Assembly: GCF_000428925.1 (NCBI RefSeq)
Contig: NZ_AUAW01000012.1
Span: 1 to 64,000 of the forward strand
Source of the DNA: Furfurilactobacillus rossiae DSM 15814
Lineage (GTDB): Bacteria > Bacillota > Bacilli > Lactobacillales > Lactobacillaceae
DNA: 64,000 nt
Direction: 5' to 3'
The translations under genes and the position numbers were made by a program. This document shows, piece after piece, positions 17,303 to 26,234 of this stretch. Numbering within the stretch: position 1 is the first letter of the stretch; each line of letters begins with the position of its first letter. The notes under the pieces are model-generated. The model did no database searches and was not told the DNA's origin. It saw only the letters and a program-made list of their open reading frames with translations.

Positions 17303-17331
17303 GCCGATAGCTTTGATGCTATCGGCTTTTT
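17303..17331 (+). terminator. Terminator of the PEBP-TauE operon
   Basis: GCCGATAGC (17303-17311) pairs with GCTATCGGC (17318-17326), followed by TTTTT. Confidence 0.93.
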
Positions 17332-17441
17332 GCGTGTTTAAATTTGTGAGTGGGTCTTGCATCAAAAACGTGTAAGTTTTACAGTATGTGTGTTAGAAGA
17401 ATTAGAATGATTCTAAAACATACGATGGAGGTTAACTATTT

Positions 17442-18812
17442 ATGAGTAAAACAAAAATCGTTATTGTCGGTGCATCACACGGTGGTCACGAATCAGCAAT
17501 TGAACTGTTGGATAAATATCGGGACGTGGATGTCACGATTTATGAAGCAGGTGATTTTGTCTCATTCATGTCATGTGGGATGGAATTATTCTTAGAGGAC
17601 AAGGTAACTGCTCAAGAAGACGTCCGTAACTTTAAACCGGAAGATATCACCAGCAAGGGTGGCCACGTGTTCAATAATCACGAAGTTACAGCCATTAACG
17701 CAGATAAGAAAGAAGTCAGCGTGAAGGATGTTAAGTCTGGTCAGACTGAGCAAGTCGCTTATGACAAGCTGATTTTGAGCTCTGGTGTAACGCCAACGGT
17801 TTTGCCAGTTCCAGGTCACGATTTAGATGGCATCTACGCAATGCGTGGTTACGATTGGGCAAGCAAGATCAAGGCGGCCACTACGGATGATAGCATTAAG
17901 AACGTTACCGTCATCGGTGCTGGATACATCGGAATTGAAGCTGCCGAAGTCTTTACTGAGGCTGGCAAGCACGTCACATTAATGGACATGATTGACCGCC
18001 CATTAGGCAACTATCTCAACGAAAATTTGACTGACGTTGTCACTAAAGAGTTGACTAGCAAGGGTGTTGAATTGGCCTTGTCTCAGTCGATTAAGTCGTT
18101 TGAAGGGGACAAGTCTGTTACTGGTGTAAAGACCGCTGACAAGACTTATCCAGCTGATCTCGTTATTTGTGCGGCTGGCGTTAAACCAAATACGGCTTGG
18201 CTGTCAGGCACAGTTAACTTAACAGACCGTGGCTTTATCGATGTTAACCCTTACTTACAAACGAATTTGCCTGATGTCTATGCCATGGGGGATGCGATCC
18301 TGCCATTGTCTATCCCAGCCGGTAAGCCAATGCCCATTGCATTAGCAACCACCGCTCGTCGAGAAGCTCAGTACGTAGTTGATCACATCTTTGAAGATAC
18401 ACCCGCTGCCCCATTCAAAGGAGTCGTTGGCGCTTCTGCATTAAGTGTGTTTGATTATCACTTTGCCGCGGCTGGTTTGAACACCACTACTGCCGCTAAA
18501 GTTGATGTGCCAGTTGCAACCAGTGCTTATCAGGATACCTTACGGCCAGCCTATGTCCCGGAAAGTGCTGGTAATACGGATGTTTACACGAGTTTGACGT
18601 TTGATCCACTGACGCACCAAATCCTTGGTGGCGCCGTTCTGTCCAAGTACGACATCACTGCTCAAGGCAACGTGATTGCTTTAGCTGTTGCGCACAAACT
18701 GACATTGGAAGATTTAGCCACTGCTGACTTCTTCTTCCAGCCTGGTTTTGACCGTCAATGGAGTTTGTTGAACTTGGCGGCTCAACATGCATTGGGTTGG
18801 GCACGATTCTAA
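17442..18812 (+). CDS. nox: NADH oxidase (FAD- and Cys-dependent)
   Basis: 456 residues. It has an FAD dinucleotide fold (IVIVGASHGG with His13), active-site Cys45 in FMSCGM, an NADH fold (VTVIGAGYIGIEAAEV), second FAD segment (DVYAMGDA) and a C-terminal dimerization domain. This is the water-forming NADH oxidase/NADH peroxidase family, which uses a cysteine-sulfenic acid. It regenerates NAD+ with O2 in the cytoplasm. It is monocistronic, with GGAGG at the start and a strong terminator after it. Confidence 0.93.
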   Translation: MSKTKIVIVGASHGGHESAIELLDKYRDVDVTIYEAGDFVSFMSCGMELFLEDKVTAQEDVRNFKPEDITSKGGHVFNNHEVTAINADKKEVSVKDVKSGQTEQVAYDKLILSSGVTPTVLPVPGHDLDGIYAMRGYDWASKIKAATTDDSIKNVTVIGAGYIGIEAAEVFTEAGKHVTLMDMIDRPLGNYLNENLTDVVTKELTSKGVELALSQSIKSFEGDKSVTGVKTADKTYPADLVICAAGVKPNTAWLSGTVNLTDRGFIDVNPYLQTNLPDVYAMGDAILPLSIPAGKPMPIALATTARREAQYVVDHIFEDTPAAPFKGVVGASALSVFDYHFAAAGLNTTTAAKVDVPVATSAYQDTLRPAYVPESAGNTDVYTSLTFDPLTHQILGGAVLSKYDITAQGNVIALAVAHKLTLEDLATADFFFQPGFDRQWSLLNLAAQHALGWARF

Positions 18813-18838
18813 AAGCTGAAACATTATAAGATAAAACG

Positions 18839-18871
18839 AAGGCCACCGAGATGAAAATTCTCAGTGGCCTT
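18839..18871 (+). terminator. Terminator of nox
   Basis: A 13-bp stem with one mismatch (18839-18851 with 18859-18871), followed by TTTT. Confidence 0.92.
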
Positions 18872-18991
18872 TTGCTGTACATATGAAATATGCTTTACTG
18901 AATAAAGCTGAATTAAGGGTTAATTAATGATTGGTTAAGAGTTGGTTTACGAATACCTATCATAATGGTTTATGTAGAGGGGGAAGAAAAA

Positions 18992-19921
18992 ATGACTGAA
19001 ATAGCACTTCAATTGCAACATGTTTCTAAACGGTTTGGTAAACATCAAGCATTGGATGATGTTGATTTAACAATTAATCGAGGAGATATCTACGGTCTTA
19101 TTGGTGAAAATGGTGCCGGTAAAACAACCATTATGCGGCTGATAACGGGATTATCACCACTTCAAAAGGGAACTATTACCTTATTGGGCCAAACATCTGG
19201 CCCGAAATATCGTGAAACACTTAATCGTGTGGGGACAATTATTGAAGCACCAGCGTTCTTTCCACATTTGACAGTGATGCAAAACCTGCGTTTGGTGGCC
19301 AAACAAAAAGGAATTGTTAATCCTGATGAAGTTGATGACACGATTGAATTGGTTGGGTTAAGCGAAAAGGAAAAATCTAAAGCACAAAAACTGTCGTTAG
19401 GACAGCGCCAACGTTTAGGACTCGGTATTGCATTACTGGGTAAGCCTGATCTTTTGATTCTCGACGAACCGATCAACGGACTTGATCCAGAAGGTATCAT
19501 CGAGTTTAGACGACTGCTAAAGCAATTAAACCAAGCCAGTCAAATGACGATTTTAATTTCCAGCCATATTTTAACGGAATTATATCAAGTATCTACTAGG
19601 TTTGGCTTCATCCATCGAGGCCGTTTGATCAAAGAAATCGATAAGACCTCGATGGATGAAGCAAACCAATCCGGCTTGATGGTTCATGTCGATAACGTTG
19701 ATACAACCTCACAAGTGTTAGATCGGCTAAGGGTAGGTAAGTTTACTGTTATCGATGATAAACATGTAATGATTTATAACTTGGTTGCTGACGCGGGATT
19801 AATCAATCGTGAATTGCTTACGGCGGGCGTTCGTGTGTCGGAAATTGAAAGGCGCGAGGGCTCCTTAGAAAGCTACTATACGCAATTAATTACTGACGCC
19901 AATAAACAGGAGGCTAACTAA
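18992..19921 (+). CDS. ABC transporter ATP-binding protein (BcrA/lantibiotic-immunity type)
   Basis: 309 residues. Walker A GENGAGKTT, signature LSLGQRQRLG, Walker B LLILDEP and the switch His in ISSHIL are all present. A ~90-residue C-terminal extension is typical of BcrA-like ATPases. It pairs with the ABC-2 permease one base downstream. Such pairs export or displace membrane-active peptides such as bacitracin or lantibiotics. I chose the ATG at 18992 because AGGGGGAAG precedes it; a TTG/ATG further upstream lacks support. Confidence 0.9.
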   Translation: MTEIALQLQHVSKRFGKHQALDDVDLTINRGDIYGLIGENGAGKTTIMRLITGLSPLQKGTITLLGQTSGPKYRETLNRVGTIIEAPAFFPHLTVMQNLRLVAKQKGIVNPDEVDDTIELVGLSEKEKSKAQKLSLGQRQRLGLGIALLGKPDLLILDEPINGLDPEGIIEFRRLLKQLNQASQMTILISSHILTELYQVSTRFGFIHRGRLIKEIDKTSMDEANQSGLMVHVDNVDTTSQVLDRLRVGKFTVIDDKHVMIYNLVADAGLINRELLTAGVRVSEIERREGSLESYYTQLITDANKQEAN

Positions 19922-19922
19922 G

Positions 19923-20687
19923 ATGGGACGATTATTTAGAGCGGACACGTATAGATTAATGCGCACCAAAGGAATCTACTTGACGTTGTTAGCGATTATT
20001 TTGATGGGCATAAGCTCAGCCGTTAGCAAAAATGTTGGCGGTGTCGATGTTAATATGAATTTGATTGACACACTTCGTACTGGTAAATGGACTTTGATTC
20101 ACGCAATGATGGCTGCCTCACTGTCTGTGAGTGTGGTGTTATTCCTACTGATTGTCGTGTTTGTGGTGACTGTTGGTTATGAATTTAGTCAAAAAACATA
20201 CAAGAATACACTGACTTCAGGCGTCAGCCGACTCACCTTTGTTGTTGAAAAATTTGGGATTATGCTGCTGACAATTTTTATTATGATGCTGTCCTATTTT
20301 GTTACAGTGCTGATTGCTGGTTCAATTAAGGGTTATCCGGCTGGTGGATCGGCCGGGAAAGTGTTACAAACATTATTTACCAATACAGTGAGTGACGCAG
20401 TGGCAGTGGCAGTTGTTTTTGCCGTTGCAACGTTTGTTTTAGCGCTGTTTAAAAGCATTATTCTAGCGAGTGTGATGGTTCCAGCTTGGCCGATTGCGAT
20501 TTCAATACTTGCGGCTGAGACAGGTTGGCACTGGTTGAAGTACGTTAACTTTTTCGTAACCGTCAATGATTTTGCTGGAGGTTTTTTGAAATGGTCACAG
20601 ATGGCACCGTACATAAGCGTCGGAATTGGCATCATTATTGTGGCATGGCTATTAACAATCGTGACGCTTAATCATCAAGAACTGTGA
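19923..20687 (+). CDS. ABC-2 type permease (BcrB/LanE-like)
   Basis: 254 residues with six hydrophobic segments, starting MGRLFRADTYRLMRTKG, the usual cytoplasmic start of ABC-2 subunits from bacitracin/lantibiotic resistance systems. It forms the membrane channel with the preceding ATPase (1-bp gap, AGGAGG). Its last 20 bases overlap the 3' end of the convergent histidine kinase gene. Together with that kinase and regulator it forms a probable peptide-sensing and detoxification module. Confidence 0.88.
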   Translation: MGRLFRADTYRLMRTKGIYLTLLAIILMGISSAVSKNVGGVDVNMNLIDTLRTGKWTLIHAMMAASLSVSVVLFLLIVVFVVTVGYEFSQKTYKNTLTSGVSRLTFVVEKFGIMLLTIFIMMLSYFVTVLIAGSIKGYPAGGSAGKVLQTLFTNTVSDAVAVAVVFAVATFVLALFKSIILASVMVPAWPIAISILAAETGWHWLKYVNFFVTVNDFAGGFLKWSQMAPYISVGIGIIIVAWLLTIVTLNHQEL

Positions 20688-21567
20688 TTGCGGGGTTGAA
20701 GACGACTGTCACACTAAAGCGGTTCTTCGTATGGTCATGGGCAACGGTAAATGTGCCACCAAGTTGCTCTAAAATTGATTTAGTAATACTTAACCCAAGA
20801 CCGGTGCCGGTCTTGGGATTTTTTGTGTTGAAACGTTTGATGTCTTCGATGTTGAAAGAGTCACTCGTATCATTAACGAATGTGAGAACAAGATGCCCGT
20901 TTTCGTCAGTTTGCGCACTGATTGAAGCGACAGAATTCGCATATTTAGCCATGTTGCTGATGAGATTTTGTAAGGCACGGTTGAATAATGCCTTGTCAGT
21001 TAACAAGATTAGGTCTGGTTGAATTGTGAGCTTTGGTTCCAGTTGACGTTGCGTGAACATGTCATAAAAAGAAAGGATATTCGTTTGTAACAAGTCGGAG
21101 ATGTTCAAACGTTCGGGCTTCAAGCTGATTCTTTTCTCGTTTAACAGACTAAAATCCATTAGCGTTTTGAGATAATCGCTAACGGTAGCTAAACTTGTCG
21201 CAACTTTGGCTAACTTATTTGCGTCAAGAGATGTAACTTCCTGTTGCAATAATTGAGTGTAGCCAGAGGCCACAGCGAGTGGTGTTTTGATATCGTGTGA
21301 TAGATTAGTCATAACAGCGCGGATTTCTTGTTCATTGAGTACTTGTTGACGGGTTAGTAAATTTGTTCGATCTAAATTCACGTTGATTTCGTTTGCTAGG
21401 TTGGCTAATGCACGCGAATTAACTGGCAGTGTCACGTTTGCATTCGTGTGATGATGATTGATATAAGTCAGACTGTGGGTCATATGCTGGATACCAAGTG
21501 TTTGTCTAATTAGTAAATAAATTAACAGTAGGCAGAGCAATGTCATAATAACGAAAATAATAAGCAT
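20668..21567 (-). CDS. Sensor histidine kinase with a single N-terminal membrane helix
   Basis: 299 residues. One hydrophobic helix (about 1-19), a short HAMP-like linker, phosphoacceptor His in NLSHDIKTPLA, N box NLISNMAKYA and G box GTGLGLSI. It has no extracellular sensor domain, so the signal is probably read in the membrane or through the neighbouring ABC transporter, as in Bce-type systems. The gene follows the response regulator (14-bp gap) and converges on the permease with a 20-bp overlap. Confidence 0.9.
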   Translation of the reverse strand: MLIIFVIMTLLCLLLIYLLIRQTLGIQHMTHSLTYINHHHTNANVTLPVNSRALANLANEINVNLDRTNLLTRQQVLNEQEIRAVMTNLSHDIKTPLAVASGYTQLLQQEVTSLDANKLAKVATSLATVSDYLKTLMDFSLLNEKRISLKPERLNISDLLQTNILSFYDMFTQRQLEPKLTIQPDLILLTDKALFNRALQNLISNMAKYANSVASISAQTDENGHLVLTFVNDTSDSFNIEDIKRFNTKNPKTGTGLGLSITKSILEQLGGTFTVAHDHTKNRFSVTVVFNPAITVLDD

Positions 21568-21581
21568 TACTTTATCCTCCT

Positions 21582-22244
21582 TTAATTAGATAAACGAATC
21601 CCAATACCCCAAACAGTTTCAATATATTCAGGCAATTCAGCAAAATTAATCTTCTTACGCAAATTACTGAGGTGAACGGCCAAAGTGTTTTCGGCACCGA
21701 TATAAGGTTCGTTCCAAATAGTCTCGTAAATGTCTGCTTTACTGAATACTTGATGGGGATGTGCAATTAACAATTTTAGAATCGCGAACTCTTTGCCAGA
21801 CAGCGTGATGTTGTGATTTGCGCGTGTAACTTCATAGGTGTCAGTGTTTAAGCTAATGTCTGCAAACGTATGAATAACGGGGCTAACTTCCGGCTGTCGC
21901 AGTTGGACTTCGATACGAGCTCGGAGTTCGTCGAGGTCAAATGGCTTGGTTACATAATCGTTGGCCCCAGATTGCAGTAACTTAACGGTTCGCTCCTTGT
22001 CCTGAACAGCGGTGAGCACGATTATTGGCACTAGGCTAAATTGACGGATCGTTTTCAGCACGCTGTCACCGCTGAGGATGGGTAACATCAAATCGAGCAA
22101 AATTACATCCGGCCCGAAATTCCGTGCAGTATTAATGCCAGCGGCGCCGTCTCGGACGTACTGAACATCGTAATGTGGCTGAAGTGCGGTCATTAGCAGA
22201 TCATCCAGACTTTGATTGTCTTCAATAATAAGGACCTTTTTCAT
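21582..22244 (-). CDS. OmpR-family response regulator
   Basis: 220 residues. The receiver domain (1-115) has the acidic pair near IIEDNQ, phosphorylated Asp in ILLDLMLP, the Thr of VLTA and Lys in YVTKPFD. The C-terminal winged helix (about 125-220) ends in the ENTLAVHLSNLRKKI recognition region. It is expected to control the ABC transporter genes. Start at ATG 22244 (MKKVLIIED) with an AAAGGTG site; a TTG two codons upstream is less likely. Confidence 0.92.
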   Translation of the reverse strand: MKKVLIIEDNQSLDDLLMTALQPHYDVQYVRDGAAGINTARNFGPDVILLDLMLPILSGDSVLKTIRQFSLVPIIVLTAVQDKERTVKLLQSGANDYVTKPFDLDELRARIEVQLRQPEVSPVIHTFADISLNTDTYEVTRANHNITLSGKEFAILKLLIAHPHQVFSKADIYETIWNEPYIGAENTLAVHLSNLRKKINFAELPEYIETVWGIGIRLSN

Positions 22245-22296
22245 GAACAAACACCTTTCGAAAAATGATTACCTTCATTTTACCTGATTCTAAAAC

Positions 22297-22328
22297 GAAA
22301 AAAGGCTTGCCAGTGTAGGCAAACCCTT
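22297..22328 (-). terminator. Terminator-like hairpin after greA
   Basis: On the minus strand, AAGGGTTTGCC pairs imperfectly with GGCAAGCCTT and runs into T6, between the greA stop and the two-component promoter. Confidence 0.7.
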
Positions 22329-22330
22329 AA

Positions 22331-22798
22331 TTAACCCTTAATTTTCCTGATTGTAACCTGATAATCTCCATTTGGTGCCTTAACCGTGACGGTGTCGCCA
22401 ACCTTATGATTGATCATGGCGTGTCCTAACGGTGAATCAAACGAAATTTTGTTAGCGTCCAAATCTGCCTCAAACTTACCAACAATCTGGAAAGTGTCAG
22501 TATCGTTTTCGTCCTCGAATTGCACATCGACATGCTTGCCAACCTCGATCTGATCTGTCGTTTCTGGTGTGACGACCTCCGCGTATTGTAGCAACTTGTT
22601 AAGATAACGCAAACGGCTTTCTAGGTGACGCAAATCACGTTTGGCGGCGCTGTACTCGGCGTTCTCTGATAAGTCACCTAGAGCGCGGGCTTCCTGCAAC
22701 TGTTTGATGCGGTTGGGACGGTCCAACTCCAAACGGGTGATTTCCTGTTCAATTTGGTGATAGCCAGCTGGCGTCATTGAATTCGCGGTTAACTGCAT
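22331..22798 (-). CDS. greA: Transcription elongation factor GreA
   Basis: 155 residues. The N-terminal coiled-coil hairpin carries the acidic tip segment (LGDLSENAEYSAAKRD), and the C-terminal FKBP-like domain ends DTVTVKAPNGDYQVTIRKI. GreA enters the RNA polymerase secondary channel and stimulates cleavage of backtracked transcripts. I start it at ATG 22798, where AAAGGAAG precedes MQLTANSMT; the longer frame to 22834 has no ribosome binding site. Many lactobacilli carry two greA genes, so this may be the accessory one. Confidence 0.92.
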   Translation of the reverse strand: MQLTANSMTPAGYHQIEQEITRLELDRPNRIKQLQEARALGDLSENAEYSAAKRDLRHLESRLRYLNKLLQYAEVVTPETTDQIEVGKHVDVQFEDENDTDTFQIVGKFEADLDANKISFDSPLGHAMINHKVGDTVTVKAPNGDYQVTIRKIKG

Positions 22799-22858
22799 GC
22801 GAAAAACTTCCTTTGGTGTGATTATTCCCCACAATTATAAGCCAGTGGGCAGTTATCG

Positions 22859-23608
22859 TCATCCTGCATGCAGGTTTTCTCGCAACTGATCAATGTGCGC
22901 GTCGACTTCCACCTCGCCGCGGCGCATAGCCATTGATGCAGTATGGATGGTGCTACCAGGCCGACTTACTTTGTTGTAGACGAGTGTTGGATTAAATAGA
23001 AAACGCTGTGCACCGGCTTCGTAATCCGCAGTAAACAGCAAATCCTCAGCCAGTTTTAAATGGGTGTCAAAACGCAGCATCAAACGATTGATAACACTAA
23101 CTCGGAATGCTTTATTCCAAGTGTAGCCACCAATTTGGGTACCGTGTTCTGTAGCTTCGGATAACATGTCGTCTTGACTAATTTCGTGCCATCCGGTGAT
23201 ACCGGAAACGGCTCCGCGAGCATAGCCACCCCAACGATAGCCGACAGTTACAAGGTCGACACCGGGTTGGCTCATACCATCCACGAAGGTTTGCAGATAG
23301 TTTGGTTCACATAGATCATCACCATCAATAAAGCAGATCACAGGTGCGCTCGCATGGTCAATGCCATAGTTGCGGGCGGCTGACACACCGCTGTGCTCTG
23401 GCAAATGCGCGGCAATAAACCGAGAATCATTTTGCGCCCATTTTTCGATAACACTATTTGAACCATCTGTTGAATGATCATCAACCATAATGACTTCGAA
23501 ATCGCTTAATGTCTGGTGCGCTAAACTGGCCAAACAGGGATCCAGATAATTACCAAGATTATAAACAGTCACAACGGCAGTAATGGCTGGTTGTTTTTGT
23601 TCGCTCAT
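22859..23608 (-). CDS. Family 2 glycosyltransferase (GT-A)
   Basis: 249 residues. The N-terminal GT-A fold reads ITAVVTVYNLGNYLDPCLASL, followed by VDDHSTDGS (nucleotide-binding Asp) and IDGDD, the DxD metal site. It has no membrane helix. The substrate is unknown; a sugar transfer in wall teichoic acid, glycolipid or exopolysaccharide synthesis is inferred only from family. GGGAGG precedes the ATG. It lies alone, divergent from the first MFS transporter. Confidence 0.87.
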   Translation of the reverse strand: MSEQKQPAITAVVTVYNLGNYLDPCLASLAHQTLSDFEVIMVDDHSTDGSNSVIEKWAQNDSRFIAAHLPEHSGVSAARNYGIDHASAPVICFIDGDDLCEPNYLQTFVDGMSQPGVDLVTVGYRWGGYARGAVSGITGWHEISQDDMLSEATEHGTQIGGYTWNKAFRVSVINRLMLRFDTHLKLAEDLLFTADYEAGAQRFLFNPTLVYNKVSRPGSTIHTASMAMRRGEVEVDAHIDQLRENLHAG

Positions 23609-23742
23609 GATTTAACCTCCCTCAAAGAAATATTCACTTGGTTTGATGATACTTGGAAACAAAGGAAAAGGGGGAGAATCATACTTGGCTTGCTTCTCAA
23701 AGGATTGTTATTTCATGAGTGGCATACTAAAATGGCATTATG

Positions 23743-23764
23743 TGAAATCGCTTACATATATACT
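23743..23764 (+). promoter_or_regulatory. cre site at the promoter of the first hydroaromatic MFS gene
   Basis: TGAAATCGCTTACA (23743-23756) matches the CcpA cre consensus TGWAARCGYTWWCA at 13 of 14 positions and abuts a TATACT -10 (23759-23764). Carbon catabolite repression of the transporter is predicted. Confidence 0.75.
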
Positions 23765-23805
23765 TTGTTACTCAATTCAAATCCAACAAGGTATAGGTGC
23801 AGTTA

Positions 23806-25032
23806 ATGATGAAGGACAGTATACGTGTTAAAACGACGCTAAGTCTGTATCTGAACTATCTGGTTCACGGGATGGCTATTGTTATCTTGGCTCAAAATAT
23901 GACGGCCCTAGGTCATCAATGGAAAGTTCCAGATGCCGGTGTAGCCATGGTCATTTCTTCACTAGGCATCGGCAGACTGCTAGTGTTGTATATTTCTGGT
24001 TTTCTTTCTGACCGTATTGGACGTAAATTTTTTGTCCAGCTAGGCATTTTAACGTACATTCCCTTTTTTATTGGCATTATATTTAGTACCACAACAACCC
24101 AGGCTTATTTTTGGGGGATTTTGGCAGGAATGGCAAATTCATTTTTAGATTCCGGCACATATCCTGCCCTAATGGAATTTTTTCCTAAATCTCAAGCGAC
24201 GGCCAACATTCTAATTAAGGCGTTTGCATCCATCGGCGAACTCATTTTACCGTTACTAGTTGCTGGGTTGGAACAAGATCAATTATGGTATGGATGGTCG
24301 TTTGTTATTTGTGCTGTAATTCTGATCATTAATTTTATTTATCTATCTTTCCGTGAGTTTCCACAAATGACGACAGGTGATGACAAATTACCACAGGTCA
24401 AGTATGCGGCCAGTAACGTTGAGTCAGCCCATCATTCTAAACCGAGTACTAAACGAACTATGTTGGGCGTCATTCTAACTTTGTTTGGCTACGTCTCCAT
24501 GGCAACTTTCTATTTAATCAGCCAGTGGTTAACCAAATATGGTGAAGTGGTTAGTCATTTGGGAATGGTTCATGCACGGTTTTTAGTCAGCCTGTATAGT
24601 ATTGGTTCAATAATTGGCGTGCTTCTCATGGCAGTTATTGTAGATCGTGTTGTTAGTTCATTATGGGTGATGATAGGTGATACTGTTGTTTCATTGGTTG
24701 TACTTGTGTTAATGGCATCCGTTCCGCAAGAATTGGTAATGAATGCTTGCTCTTTTATCATTGGAGTTTCTGCAGCAGGTGGTGTTATGCAAATTGGACT
24801 AACAGTAATGAGTGACATGTTTCCTGCCGCTAAGGGTACTGTAACGGGCATATATTATACTGCTAGCGGGCTTGCGTCATTCACGATTCCGTTGGTTACA
24901 GGAATCATTTCTAAAAGTAGTATTCATGGCATTATGTGGTTTGATGTCCTGATTGCTATAATTGGTGTGGCCTGCACGGTAAGTGTTGCAATATTCAGCC
25001 GACAGTTAAATATTGAATATAAAGTCCAATGA
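23806..25032 (+). CDS. MFS transporter, paralogue of the quinate/shikimate-operon MFS
   Basis: 408 residues, twelve hydrophobic segments, MFS loop motif SDRIGRKFF. It aligns along its whole length with the MFS gene at 27140 (shared SLYLNY-VHG, VISSLGIGRLLVL, FLDSGTYPALME and AAGGVMQ segments), so the two are paralogues. It probably takes up a hydroaromatic acid such as quinate or shikimate, or exchanges it for its reduced product. That is inference from the neighbourhood and the paralogue. The start is one of two adjacent ATGs (23806, 23809) after ATAGGTG. A cre site overlaps its promoter. Confidence 0.85.
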   Translation: MMKDSIRVKTTLSLYLNYLVHGMAIVILAQNMTALGHQWKVPDAGVAMVISSLGIGRLLVLYISGFLSDRIGRKFFVQLGILTYIPFFIGIIFSTTTTQAYFWGILAGMANSFLDSGTYPALMEFFPKSQATANILIKAFASIGELILPLLVAGLEQDQLWYGWSFVICAVILIINFIYLSFREFPQMTTGDDKLPQVKYAASNVESAHHSKPSTKRTMLGVILTLFGYVSMATFYLISQWLTKYGEVVSHLGMVHARFLVSLYSIGSIIGVLLMAVIVDRVVSSLWVMIGDTVVSLVVLVLMASVPQELVMNACSFIIGVSAAGGVMQIGLTVMSDMFPAAKGTVTGIYYTASGLASFTIPLVTGIISKSSIHGIMWFDVLIAIIGVACTVSVAIFSRQLNIEYKVQ

Positions 25033-25067
25033 AAATGAATAAGAATTCAACTAATTAATCTTTATAC

Positions 25068-25107
25068 AAAGTGACCGTGTTCTCAAAATTTGAGAGAGCG
25101 GTCATTT
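25068..25107 (+). terminator. Terminator between first MFS gene and lysR
   Basis: An interrupted 18-nt stem (25068-25085 with 25091-25107) has TTTT on the plus strand and AAA on the other side, so it can serve both convergent genes. Confidence 0.8.
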
Positions 25108-25162
25108 TAATTCGGATTTTGAACCAGAGAAAATACGTTTTAACACAAGTTTTGGTAATTAA

Positions 25163-26083
25163 TCATTCATAGCCGTTTATGTCGGAAGCGCAGTATCGCA
25201 TTAAAAATTCTTTAAAGCGGGTGACTGAAGGTGCCATGAATTGATTGATTTTTGTGACCAGATATAACTGGTGTGCTACATAATTATCAGTCAGATGGAT
25301 TAACTTAACGTGTTCTTGTTTTAGTTGAGGCAAATTCGGTACGAGTGCGATGCCAAAACCATGTTCAACGAATGAAACGATAGTGTAATCTTCTTCGACT
25401 TCATATTTTATTTTGGGCTCAATTCCGGAATGTTCCAAAATTTTATCGAGTAGTGGTCGAAGCCCGCTGCTTTGAGAATAAGCGATTAGCGAATATTTAG
25501 CGATATCACTAACAAAGACATTCTTTTTATGTGTCAGAGGATGGTGAATAGGGACTGCCAAAACGATTTCCTGCTTTACTAATGGTGTAAAAAGGAATTC
25601 TTTATTGGCGTCAGTGTCACCGAGTTTTTGAATGCGAGATGCTAAAACGAGATCTAGTTTGTCCTGACGTAAATCTTGTAATAGCTGATAGGAATTGCCT
25701 TGAGTAAGTGAGAAAGAGATATGAGCATTGGTATCCGAATGTTGAAAGGCGTTAATCGCCGAGGGTACCAATCCTTGACCAAGTGTATATGTGAACCCTA
25801 AATCAATATGGCCCGTATTTGCATCCATAAGCTGTTGAATTAACGTTTCACCTTGAGACAATTTGGCAAGACCGGCGTCAACGTAGGCTAGATAAGTTTT
25901 CCCAAAACGCGTGAGCCTAATGTTTCGTCCTTCGTGTTCAAACAGCGGAACACCTAATTCCTTTTCCAATCCACTGATGGCGTAACTTAAAGATGGCTGT
26001 GAAATTCCAAGGTGCTCAGCAGCAATAGCCATATGCTGAGTTCTGGCAAGTTCTTGAAAGAAAAGCAAGTGACGTAAATTCAT
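25163..26083 (-). CDS. LysR-family regulator of the hydroaromatic operon
   Basis: 306 residues. The N-terminal winged helix (HLLFFQELARTQHMAIAAEHLGISQPSLSYAI) is followed by a substrate-binding domain (about 90-300). It diverges from the quinate/shikimate dehydrogenase gene, the usual position for a LysR activator that binds a pathway substrate. A dyad ATAGA-N5-TCTAT (26106-26120) lies in the intergenic region. The ligand is predicted to be a hydroaromatic acid. AGAGGTGATC precedes the ATG. Confidence 0.9.
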   Translation of the reverse strand: MNLRHLLFFQELARTQHMAIAAEHLGISQPSLSYAISGLEKELGVPLFEHEGRNIRLTRFGKTYLAYVDAGLAKLSQGETLIQQLMDANTGHIDLGFTYTLGQGLVPSAINAFQHSDTNAHISFSLTQGNSYQLLQDLRQDKLDLVLASRIQKLGDTDANKEFLFTPLVKQEIVLAVPIHHPLTHKKNVFVSDIAKYSLIAYSQSSGLRPLLDKILEHSGIEPKIKYEVEEDYTIVSFVEHGFGIALVPNLPQLKQEHVKLIHLTDNYVAHQLYLVTKINQFMAPSVTRFKEFLMRYCASDINGYE

Positions 26084-26105
26084 GGGATCACCTCTTAGAT
26101 GAATG

Positions 26106-26169
26106 ATAGAAGAATTCTATTAATCGAACAAGATAACATTATTTATTTGTATGTTTGTAACCGCTAACA
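26106..26169 (+). promoter_or_regulatory. LysR box and cre site upstream of the hydroaromatic operon
   Basis: The palindrome ATAGA-AGAAT-TCTAT (26106-26120) fits the T-N11-A LysR pattern. TGTAACCGCTAACA (26156-26169) matches the cre consensus at 13 of 14 positions, 66 bp before the dehydrogenase start. Together they predict substrate induction plus catabolite repression. Confidence 0.72.
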
Positions 26170-26234
26170 TAACTAGTGAATTGAGTAACAAAGAAACACA
26201 AATACTTGGGAACAAGAAAATAGGAGTGATTGAA

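Noticed and set aside
26151-26234. Longer N-terminus of the quinate/shikimate dehydrogenase
   Set aside because: It covers the cre site and has no ribosome binding site; YdiB-type proteins begin near MTERIDGHT.
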